Assembly: GCA_036275915.1 (NCBI GenBank)
Contig: DASUCV010000004.1
Coordinates: 389,238-453,237, forward strand
Length of the DNA stretch: 64,000 bases
Reading direction: 5' to 3'
From: Candidatus Polarisedimenticolaceae bacterium
GTDB taxonomy: Bacteria > Acidobacteriota > Polarisedimenticolia > Polarisedimenticolales > DASRJG01
The notes under the pieces were generated by a model. The model made no database searches, was not told the origin of the DNA, and saw only the letters and a list, made by a program, of their open reading frames with translations. Positions 39,867-48,100 of this stretch are shown piece after piece. Within the stretch, counting starts at the first letter, position 1. The number at the start of each line of letters is the position of its first letter. The translations under genes were made by a program, and so were the position numbers.

Positions 39867-41441
39867 TCAGCGGTTGGCGACGAGCGCGACATGGTGGCCC
39901 GCGAGCTCGGTGCGCTCGAGCACGACGGGCATCGCCGGAAGCCCCTCGAGCGCCTCCTCGTTGACCACCGCGAAGACGCGCGCCGGCTGGCCGAGGTGCG
40001 CTGCGAGCGCGCCGGGCTCGGCCAGGACGCGCGTGTAGACGCCGCCCGAGTAGAAGGCGAGCGCCTCGGGCAGGTTACCGACGTCGTAGGCGACGACGTC
40101 GTGCCCGGCCGCGCGCGACTCCGCGGTCGCCGCCGCCAGATGACCGGCGAACGTCCGCGCCGACTTGATGCCGTTGAGCGCCGGAAAGACGAGGGTCGCG
40201 GTGAGCACGTAGGCGGTGGCGGTGCCGAGAGCGGTCGCCTTGATCGCCCCCTCGAGCCGGCCCTTCCAGCATGCCCAGAGGGCCGTCGCACCGGTGAGGA
40301 CGACCGCGATCGACGGAATCACCGCCCGAATCGTCGTCAGATACCCCTCCCGCGGCACGATGACGGGAGCCGCGAGCCCGACCAGGATCATCGCCGCCGC
40401 CCAGACGGCGTGAGGCGCCGTCGCCAGCCGCCTCAGGAGCGGCGCCTCGAGGGTGCGCGCGACGAGGATCGCGAACGCCGGATAGGCCGGGAGCACGTAG
40501 AGGTCCCGCTTCTCCACCGGCACCGAGAAGAAGACGACGACGAACGCCGCCCATGCGAGCAGGAACCGGTCTCCAGGATCGCGGCGGCGCCACGCGGCGA
40601 GGATCGCCGCGGGCAGCATCATGGTCCAGGGCACGAGCTGCACGGGGAGCACCTTCGCGTAGTACCAGAACGGCTGCTTGTGATGCATGCCATGCACGGC
40701 GCGCTCGAGCACGTGCTTCTCGAACGCGCCCCACACCGAGTACGTGCCGTGGCCGCCGATGGTGGCGAGCGCCATCCATGCCCCGACGAGGCCGAGGAAC
40801 AACACGGGACCGCTCGCCGGCGCGAACGCGCGCCAGGACCTCAGATTCCGGTCGAGCGCAAGGGTGACGAGCGCGATGCCGAGCGGGAGCAGGAACCCGA
40901 CCGGCCCCTTCGCGAGCGTCGCGAGCGCCGCCGATGCCCAGAAGAGGAGCCCCGCCCGGCGGCCGCCGAGGTCGCCCGCCCGGTACGCCTCGAACGCGGA
41001 GACGGCGGCGAGGACGAGCACGCACAGCAGCGCGTCGATCTGTGCCGACCGTCCCTTGTCCCAGACCAGGTACGTCGTCACGAAGACGAGGCCGGCGACG
41101 GGACCCGCGCGCTCCCCGGCGAAGCGGCGTGCGAGCCGCATCGTGAGCGCCGCCGCGGCGATCATCGCGAGCGCCGACGGGAGCCGGGCCGTGAGCGAGG
41201 TCACGCGGTGGAACGGCAGCGAGGCGATCGCGATGAGCCAGAAGAAGAGCGGCGGCTTGTCGGTCGTCACCGCGCCGTTGACGTGCGGGACGGCCCACTG
41301 GCCGTCGACGACCATCTCGCGCGCGCCTTCGCCGAAGTAAGGCTCGTCCGGCGCCCAGAGGTCGTACGCCCACGCGTTCCACAGGAAGAGGAGCGCCGCC
41401 AGAGCGAGGACGTGTCGCGTGCGCAGCATGAAGCGGCGCAT
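39867..41441 (-). CDS. ArnT-like GT39 family glycosyltransferase
   Basis: A 524-residue GT-C membrane enzyme with about eleven hydrophobic helices. The first periplasmic loop has DLWAPDEPYFGEGAREMV (DE of the D-x-E active-site motif), then NGAVTTDKPPLFFWLI and the short AQIDALLCV, as in ArnT/PMT-like transferases using polyprenyl-phosphate sugars. A soluble C-terminal portion follows (about 430-524). The substrate (lipid A, protein or glycan) cannot be read. ATG 41441 is used; 41429 is an equal alternative. Divergent from the cDPG-synthetase-like gene. Confidence 0.85.
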   Translation of the reverse strand: MRRFMLRTRHVLALAALLFLWNAWAYDLWAPDEPYFGEGAREMVVDGQWAVPHVNGAVTTDKPPLFFWLIAIASLPFHRVTSLTARLPSALAMIAAAALTMRLARRFAGERAGPVAGLVFVTTYLVWDKGRSAQIDALLCVLVLAAVSAFEAYRAGDLGGRRAGLLFWASAALATLAKGPVGFLLPLGIALVTLALDRNLRSWRAFAPASGPVLFLGLVGAWMALATIGGHGTYSVWGAFEKHVLERAVHGMHHKQPFWYYAKVLPVQLVPWTMMLPAAILAAWRRRDPGDRFLLAWAAFVVVFFSVPVEKRDLYVLPAYPAFAILVARTLEAPLLRRLATAPHAVWAAAMILVGLAAPVIVPREGYLTTIRAVIPSIAVVLTGATALWACWKGRLEGAIKATALGTATAYVLTATLVFPALNGIKSARTFAGHLAAATAESRAAGHDVVAYDVGNLPEALAFYSGGVYTRVLAEPGALAAHLGQPARVFAVVNEEALEGLPAMPVVLERTELAGHHVALVANR

Positions 41442-41523
41442 TCTCGCACGGTCTTCCGGACGGGCGAACTCCACAATCGAAAGGAGATTTGAACCAAGAT
41501 GCCGGTCCGGCAAGGAGATGCAC

Positions 41524-42831
41524 ATGGAGACGCGAGTCATCATCATGGGAGCCGCCGGCCGCGACTTCCACAACTTCAACGTGGTGTTCCGCGACGATTC
41601 CGAGTCGCGCGTCGTGGCGTTCACCGCGACCCAGATCCCCAACATCGACGACCGCCGCTATCCCGCCGCCCTCGCCGGCCCCCGCTACCCGCAAGGGATC
41701 CCGATCCATCCCGAAGCGGACCTCCCCGCGCTCATCCACGACCTGAAGGCGGACGAGGTCGTCTTCGCTTACAGCGACGTGGCGCACGAGACGGTCATGC
41801 ACAAGGCCTCGATCGTGCTCGCCGCCGGCGCTGACTTCCGGCTGATCGGGCCCGACGCCAGCATGATCCGGTCCAAGGTGCCGATCGTCTCCGTCTGCGC
41901 CGTGCGGACCGGAGCGGGAAAGAGCCAGACGACCCGGAAGGTCTGCCAGATCCTCCGCGCCAAGGGCCGGCGCACCGTCGCCATCCGCCATCCCATGCCG
42001 TACGGCGATCTCGTCAAGCAGAGGGTCCAGCGCTTCGCGAATCTCGAGGACCTCGACCTCCACGAGTGCACGATCGAGGAGCGGGAGGAGTACGAGCCGC
42101 ACATCGCGGCCGGCGGCGTCATCTATGCCGGCGTGGACTACGGCGCCATCTTGAAAGAGGCCGAGCGCGAGGCCGACGTCATCGTCTGGGACGGCGGTAA
42201 CAACGACCTTCCGTTCTACAAGGCCGACCTCGAGATCGTCGTCGCCGATCCTCACCGGGCCGGGCACGAGATGTCGTATCACCCCGGCGAGGCGAACCTA
42301 CGGCGCGCGCACGTCGTCGTCATCAACAAGGAGGACACCGCGAACGAGGCCGATATCGTAAAGGTCAGGCGGACCGTTCACGCCGTGAACCCCAAGGCGC
42401 GCATCATCGACGCCGCCTCGCCGATTCTCGTCGACGACGCCGAGACGATTCGCGGCAAGCGCGTCCTCTGCGTGGAAGACGGCCCGACACTCACGCACGG
42501 CGAGATGAAGTACGGCGCCGGCGTCCTCGCCGCGATGAAGCACGGAGCGACGGAGATCCTCGACCCGCGCCCCTGGACCGTCGGCACGATCTCGAGCACC
42601 TTTGAGAAGTACCCGAACATCGGCGCGCTCCTCCCCGCGATGGGCTACGGCGACGCGCAGATGCGCGATCTCGAGGCGACGATCGAGCGCTGCCCCGCCG
42701 ACGTCGTGCTCATCGCGACGCCGATCGACCTGAGGCGCGTGATCACGATCGGCAAGCGGGCGCTTCGCGTGGGCTACGAGCTCCAGGAGATCGGCAAGCC
42801 GGATCTCGAGGAAGTCCTCGCTCGATTCTGA
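41524..42831 (+). CDS. Cyclic 2,3-diphosphoglycerate synthetase-like GTPase
   Basis: A 435-residue protein of the COG2403-type predicted GTPase family that includes archaeal cyclic 2,3-diphosphoglycerate synthetase. N-terminal Rossmann-like segment (VIIMGAAGRDFHNFNVVF), a P-loop CAVRTGAGKSQTTRKV, and conserved DVIVWDGGNNDLPFYKADLE and VVINKEDTANEADI. In methanogens the product is a thermoprotectant; in mesophilic bacteria the role is not established. ATG 41524 is chosen because AAGGAG lies 6 bases before it; ATG 41518 lies directly on that site. The stop is 4 bases before the encoded CCA end of tRNA-Arg(TCG). Confidence 0.8.
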   Translation: METRVIIMGAAGRDFHNFNVVFRDDSESRVVAFTATQIPNIDDRRYPAALAGPRYPQGIPIHPEADLPALIHDLKADEVVFAYSDVAHETVMHKASIVLAAGADFRLIGPDASMIRSKVPIVSVCAVRTGAGKSQTTRKVCQILRAKGRRTVAIRHPMPYGDLVKQRVQRFANLEDLDLHECTIEEREEYEPHIAAGGVIYAGVDYGAILKEAEREADVIVWDGGNNDLPFYKADLEIVVADPHRAGHEMSYHPGEANLRRAHVVVINKEDTANEADIVKVRRTVHAVNPKARIIDAASPILVDDAETIRGKRVLCVEDGPTLTHGEMKYGAGVLAAMKHGATEILDPRPWTVGTISSTFEKYPNIGALLPAMGYGDAQMRDLEATIERCPADVVLIATPIDLRRVITIGKRALRVGYELQEIGKPDLEEVLARF

Positions 42832-42835
42832 GCGC

Positions 42836-42911
42836 TGGCGCGCACGGAGGGAGTCGAACCCCCAACCGTCGGATCCGAAGTCCGATGCTCTATCCATTGA
42901 GCTACGTGCGC
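42836..42911 (-). tRNA. tRNA-Arg (TCG)
   Basis: 76 bases with encoded CCA. Acceptor GCGCACG/CGTGCGC, anticodon loop CTTCGGA (TCG), TFC arm GGTTCGACTCC. A TACGCT -10-like element lies upstream on the minus strand near 42930-42940. Confidence 0.96.
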
Positions 42912-42978
42912 GTGAACCCGAACGTGGTCGCCTAGCGTAGCGCAGGCGGCGAGTTCCCGACCGGGTTGTTGTAGGAAG

Positions 42979-43055
42979 TGGGGTGGGTGACGGGATTTGA
43001 ACCCGCGACAGCCAGATCCACAGTCTGGAGCTCTACCGACTGAGCTACACCCACC
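42979..43055 (-). tRNA. tRNA-His (GTG)
   Basis: 77 bases including the extra 5' G(-1) paired with C73 and encoded CCA. Acceptor GTGGGTG/CACCCAC, anticodon loop CTGTGGA (GTG). Only 12 bases separate it from the upstream tRNA-Arg(TCT), so both should be on one transcript. Confidence 0.97.
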
Positions 43056-43067
43056 ACGAGACAGGAT

Positions 43068-43144
<77 letters not shown>

Positions 43145-43243
43145 CCTTGTTTCGAGAAAGAGCCTCGGCCGTCTTCGCCGCGTGAACTCTAACGGAACGG
43201 TGCGGCCCCCGCAAGAATCGCGAGGGCCGCCGCCGAGGCTAAG

Positions 43244-43321
43244 TGGTGCGCGTGGCAGGATTTGAACCTGCGACACCTAGCTCCGGAGGCTAGTGCTCTA
43301 TCCGGGCTGAGCTACACGCGC
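43244..43321 (-). tRNA. tRNA-Arg (CCG)
   Basis: 78 bases with encoded CCA. Acceptor GCGCGTG/CACGCGC, anticodon loop CTCCGGA (CCG), D-loop with an extra base. A TGCTATCGT extended -10 lies at 43346-43338 on the minus strand. Third Arg isoacceptor in this 0.5-kb cluster. Confidence 0.95.
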
Positions 43322-43337
43322 GAATCTCGACCGGCGA

Positions 43338-43346
43338 ACGATAGCA
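43338..43346 (-). promoter_or_regulatory. Extended -10 element for tRNA-Arg(CCG)
   Basis: TGCTATCGT on the minus strand, ending 16 bases before the mature 5' end. Matches the recurring TGCTANNNT elements of this window. Confidence 0.5.
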
Positions 43347-43363
43347 CGCGACACAGGTGGGGG

Positions 43364-44554
43364 TCAGACGCAGCTTCCACCGACGCACGATTTCCCGCCG
43401 GTGCAGGGGTTGTTGCACCCGCCGCAATTCGCGTTGCTCGTGTTGATGTTCGTTTCGCAGCCGGTCGCAAACGTGCCGTCGCAATTGCTGTAGCCGGAAT
43501 CGCACGTTCCGCCGCAGAACCCGTTGAGGTTGCACGTCGGCGTCATGTGGTTCGTCGAGCACACGATGCCGCACGAGCCGCAGTTGTCGGTGGACCGGAG
43601 CGATGCTTCGCACCCGTCGGCAGGATCACCGTTGCAATTTGCGTAGTTGGTCGCGCAAGAGCCGCCGCAGCCGCCGCCAGAGCACGTAGGCGTGATGTGA
43701 TTCGTCGAGCAAGCACGACCGCAGCCGCCGCAGTTGTTCACGTCGCTCGTCACGTCGGCCACGTTCATCGGCCCGGGGTTCGTCTTCAGGCCGCTCGACA
43801 CCACGATGCCGTTCACCGTCGTCGACCCCGGCGTCCCCGGCGTCTTGTACTGAACGCTGTACGTGCCGGCCGCGAGGAAGGCGAGGTCATAGGTCCCGTC
43901 GGCGGCGCTGTACGACACCGCCGATCTCCCCGGAACATAGACGACGACGCCCGCTGCGGGTCCCGTGCACGTGGTGACGGTACCTGCGATGCCGCCCGTA
44001 TCGAGACCGTTCCCGGCCGGTCCGGGAGGTCCCGCCGGTCCCTGGGGCCCTTGAATGCACGTCGCCGTGCCGTCCGCGCCGACCGCGTTGATGGCGTACC
44101 CGTCGGGGCACGGGGTTCCGATCCGCTGCTGGTAGGCCGATGCGCCGACGCCGCCGAGGGACGCGGCATCGTCGGCGCGCCCGGCGGCGTTCGCGAACGG
44201 CGCGGTCGCGATCCTCTGCCTCGGCGTGAGCGTCTCTCCGGTGACGTGGATCTCGAGGTAGCGAATCTCGCCGCTCGAAAAGAGCGTCGGTGGCATCGCC
44301 GACGACGAGCCGAGAAGGACGTTGAAGAGTCCCTTGACCACCTGCACCGACTGCGTCTCGGTCCAGAGCGAGCTTCCGCCGGACGCGGCGTCCCAGATCG
44401 AGAAGTCCATCGTGACGGTGGCGTCGAGCGGGTTCTGCTGCGGCGTGTTGTCCGTGAGACGCCCTTGATAGTTGACGACGGCCGGCACCGCCGCGGCGGC
44501 GAGCGACGCCGTCACGGTCAAGAGGAAGCAGGCGATCAGCGTCTTTCTTTTCAT
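43364..44554 (-). CDS. Secreted Cys-rich protein with collagen-like segment
   Basis: A 396-residue exported protein. Signal peptide MKRKTLIACFLLTVTASLAAA; residues ~22-125 form a fibre-type N-terminal domain common before surface fibres (PAVVNYQGRLTD to LTPRQRIATAPFA); then a short collagen-like run (GPQGPAGPPGPAG), a carboxypeptidase-regulatory-like beta sandwich (GVVVYVPGRSAVSYSAADGTYDLAF) and about 120 residues of Cys-rich repeats (NCGGCGRACSTNHITPTC, SCATNYANC, CGSCGIVCSTNHMTPTC). The cysteines probably form disulfides outside the cell. GAGG precedes ATG 44554. Gap to the upstream gene is 7 bases. Confidence 0.85.
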   Translation of the reverse strand: MKRKTLIACFLLTVTASLAAAAVPAVVNYQGRLTDNTPQQNPLDATVTMDFSIWDAASGGSSLWTETQSVQVVKGLFNVLLGSSSAMPPTLFSSGEIRYLEIHVTGETLTPRQRIATAPFANAAGRADDAASLGGVGASAYQQRIGTPCPDGYAINAVGADGTATCIQGPQGPAGPPGPAGNGLDTGGIAGTVTTCTGPAAGVVVYVPGRSAVSYSAADGTYDLAFLAAGTYSVQYKTPGTPGSTTVNGIVVSSGLKTNPGPMNVADVTSDVNNCGGCGRACSTNHITPTCSGGGCGGSCATNYANCNGDPADGCEASLRSTDNCGSCGIVCSTNHMTPTCNLNGFCGGTCDSGYSNCDGTFATGCETNINTSNANCGGCNNPCTGGKSCVGGSCV

Positions 44555-44561
44555 GTCGACC

Positions 44562-45068
44562 TCACGGCGCAGCCGGCGGCGGTGGAACGGGCCCGGGTGC
44601 AAGAGCGAGCACGCTGTAGCAGGTCAGGCCGCTCGTGGGAGCGGATGCGTCGGTGTAGGCGTTGTTCGACGTCGTCGCGTAGATGCTCGAGTAGATCGTG
44701 GCGCAGCTCTCGGCGCGGTAGAGATCGTAGGGCGCGTCGTTCCCCGACCACGCGAGATCGATCGACTGCGGCTGTCCCGTCGTCCGGTTCGCCGACAGTA
44801 CGACCGGCACGAGACCGGACCCCGTGAACCCCCAGAATCCGGATTGCACGACGAAGTGCGGCGACGACGACGTCCCGATCGCGAGCGGTTGGGCGAGCGA
44901 CGCGCTCGCGACATGAGCGCTCGATGCCACCTGCGGCCCGGCGGCGTCGAGGGTCGCCGGCTCCAGCCGATAGCTCGGCGAGGTGGACGCTGTCTCGGCC
45001 TGAGCGAGAGATGCGACGCATGCCGCGACGGCGATCAGTGCGACGGCGCCGAGACGAGTCAACTCCAC
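44562..45068 (-). CDS. Secreted protein of unknown function, 168 residues
   Basis: Signal peptide MELTRLGAVALIAVAACVASLAQA, then a mature protein whose first part (SPSYRLEPATLDAAGP, then HFVVQSGFWGF) is a short beta-rich module seen before FN3-like domains in secreted proteins, and whose second part (SIDLAWSGNDAPYDLYRAE) resembles one FN3-like domain. Two Cys. Ends with a Pro-rich tail PGPVPPPPAAP. GTG start with GGGGG upstream. It lies 55 bases after the giant Kelch gene and 7 bases before the collagen-like gene, so these three are likely an operon. Confidence 0.78.
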   Translation of the reverse strand: MELTRLGAVALIAVAACVASLAQAETASTSPSYRLEPATLDAAGPQVASSAHVASASLAQPLAIGTSSSPHFVVQSGFWGFTGSGLVPVVLSANRTTGQPQSIDLAWSGNDAPYDLYRAESCATIYSSIYATTSNNAYTDASAPTSGLTCYSVLALAPGPVPPPPAAP

Positions 45069-45123
45069 GGCCCCCTTGTCGAATGCGACTCTGCCATGGA
45101 GATACCCCGCTTCGGTCCGCGTG

Positions 45124-48100
45124 TCAATTCATGACGGCGGTGACCTCGTACTCGAAGAACCCCGAAGCCCCATCGAGGAACGAGGTGTCGGCCGTCGTCC
45201 CGATCCTCGTGAACGCCGCCATCGACCCGCGGATCCGCCGCCAGACGTGATATTTCGACGGTGCGCCGGTCCCATCTTCTAAATACGGTATGCGCCACTG
45301 CAGGCGCACTCCGGAACCCTCGCGCCGCAGCGTGAGCGAGTTCATCTCGAGCGCGCGGCCGGTATTGATCTCCTCGTCGAGGCACTTCGCCTGCGCGCAG
45401 GTGTCCGAGCTGCGCGATGCGCTCGAGAGGATCGCGTCCGATGCGGCGAGCGACTGCCCCACCGTCGTGTTCGACCCGCACTGCGAGTCGATCTCCTGCT
45501 GCGTGCACACGCGCGCGCGGCAGATGTTGAGAGCGAGCGCCATCAGGTCGTCGTCGGTGCGATCGCACGCGTCGCCGTTCGGCTGACTCGGTTGTAGCTC
45601 GGCGCAGAGATCCGCCACGGTCGAGATCCCGGCGAAGGCGTGCGCCACGCTCGCCACGCACACCGCGTCGGCGTCGGTGAATTCATCGCCCGAGTGCGGC
45701 CCGAGGCAGAGGCGCTTGTAGTAGCCGGTCGAGCGCGGGTTCGGCTCGTTCAGGCCGCTGAAGCTCGGCGTGCACGTGCCGCCGATGCACGCGTCGCCGG
45801 TGGTGCAGAGGCTGCCGTCGTTGCACGCGGTGCCGTCCGGCTTCGCGGGGTTCGAACACGCCCCGGTTGACGGATTGCAGACTCCCGCGTCGTGGCACTG
45901 ATCGAGCACAGCGCACACGACCGCGTTCGTGCCGGTGCACACGCCGGCGGAGCAGACGTCGGTCCGCGTGCAGGCGTTCCCGTCGTCGCAAGGCGCGGTG
46001 TTGTTCGTGAAGACGCAGCCCATCGCCGGGTTGCACGCGTCGTCAGTGCAGACGTTGCCGTCGTTGCAGACGACCGGTGCGCCGGCGCGACATGCGCCGC
46101 CGCCGCACACGTCACCACTCGTGCACGCGTTGCCGTCGTTGCAAGGCGCGGAGTTGTTCGTGTGGACGCAGCCGGTTGACGGGTTGCAGGAGTCGTCGGT
46201 GCACGGGTTGCCATCGTCGCAGTTCAAGGGCGCGCTGGCGCGGCAGGTCCCGCTGCCGTCGCAGAACTCGGCGCCGTTGCACGCGTTGCCGTCGGCGCAG
46301 GACGTTCCGGCCGTTGCCGGAACGTGAGTGCACCCACTCGCCGGATTGCACGCATCGACGGTGCAAGGGTTGCCGTCGTCGCAGTCGAGAGGAATCACGC
46401 TCAAGCAATGACCGGCGCCGTCGCACGCGTCGAGCGTGGTGCAGGCGTTGCCATCGTTGCACTCGGTGCCTTCGGCGGTCGCGATGTGCACGCAACCCGT
46501 CGCCGGGTCGCAGGAGTCGTCGGTGCATGGATTGCCGTCGTCGCACGACGCTTGGACCCCGCCGACGCAGACGCCGTTCCCGTTACAAACGTCATTCGTC
46601 GTGCACGCGTTCCCGTCATCGCAGGGGTAATCGGGATAGGACGGCCAATGCGAGCACTGGCAACCGGCATTCTCGTCGGCGTAGTCATCGGTGCATTGAT
46701 TGCCGTCGTCGCACACCGAATGCCCGACACAGTAACCGTCGGCGTCACAGCGATCGTCCAACGTGCAGTTGTAGTAATCGTTGCACGCGCTTCCGGTCGG
46801 TGCTTGCGGATAAACGCAACCAGCGTGAGGATCGCAGAGATCGAAGGTGCACGGGTTGCCGTCGTCGCAGCTAGACTCGACCGACGGCTCGTGCACACAT
46901 CCGACGTCGGGGCGACACGAGTCCGCCGTGCAGACATTGTCGTCATCGCAATCGACCGGACTTCCCCCCAAGCACGATCCGCTCTGGCACGATTCGCCTG
47001 CGATGCAGGCGTTCCCATCGTCACACGGCGAGCCGTCGGGAGCGGGCGCATTCAAACAGCCTGTGACCCTGTCACAGCTATCGATCGTGCAACTGTTCCC
47101 GTCGTCGCACGTCGAGCGCGGACTGTGGTAACACCCTGTGAGCGGGTAGCAGCTATCGTACGTACAAACGTCTCCGTCATCGCAGTTGAGCCGGCCGGTC
47201 GAAACGCAGTAGCCGTCCTGGCAGTGGTCACCCGTCGTGCACGCGTTCGAATCGTCGCAGTCACCGGTGAGTACGATGTTTTGGCACCCATCAATTCCGC
47301 GGCAGGTATCCGCGGTGCACGCGTTACCGTCGTCGCAGAGCGCATCGCCCCCGTTGTCGATGATGCCGTCGCCGTCGTCGTCGAGACCGTTGCACGTTTC
47401 CGAACCCGTGATGAAGTACTGGCCGCCGGAGTCCAGATACTGCCCGCCGGCCCCTCCCCAGATGATCATCGAGTGGCCCGTCCAAACCGCAGTGTGCTGC
47501 GAGCGCCCGGACGGTGCATCGATCAGCGACGTCCCCGGAAACGACCACTGCTTCGAGATCAGATCGAATTTTCCACCGGTATTCTTTCCATCGCCACCCC
47601 AGATCAGCATGTGGCGACCGGTCCAGATCGTGCTGAAGTGCCGATACACGCCTGGACCAGGGTTGTACTGAATCGTCCAGGTCCACGTGTCCGCTTGAGG
47701 ATCGTATTCCGGTACGCTCCCGAACAGCCCGTACGAGTAGATCAGCATCCGGCTTCCCGTCCAGACGGCGGATGGGTAACCGTAAGCGATAGGAGCGTTG
47801 ACCATCGACGTCGGAAGCCACGAATCGTCCGCGGGGTCGTACTGACCGCCGGTGGTGTCGTTCCAATATCCCCTGCCCCACACGATCATCTTCCGCCCGG
47901 TCCAGACGCACGCATGCCCTTGGCGCGCGCTCGGTGCGTTCAACAGGCTGGTCGGCTTCCACTGATCCAAGCCGGGACTGTATCGGCCGCCGTCGGCGAG
48001 ATCGTCGTAGTTGTAGTCGGTGCCACCCCAGACGACCATCTCATGTCCGGTCCAAATGGCGCTCTGAGCCAACCTGCCGGCGGGAGCGTTTTCGAGAGCG

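Noticed and set aside
41499-41834. Short frame starting at ATG 41499 with a good AAGGAG upstream
   Set aside because: Overlaps the N-terminus of the cyclic-DPG-synthetase-like gene in another frame and gives an Arg/His/Pro-rich non-domain product.
43262-44827. 521-codon plus-strand frame opposite the collagen-like gene and its tRNA neighbour
   Set aside because: It starts inside tRNA-Arg(CCG) and lies opposite a signal-peptide-bearing Cys-rich gene; product is Arg-rich and low in complexity.
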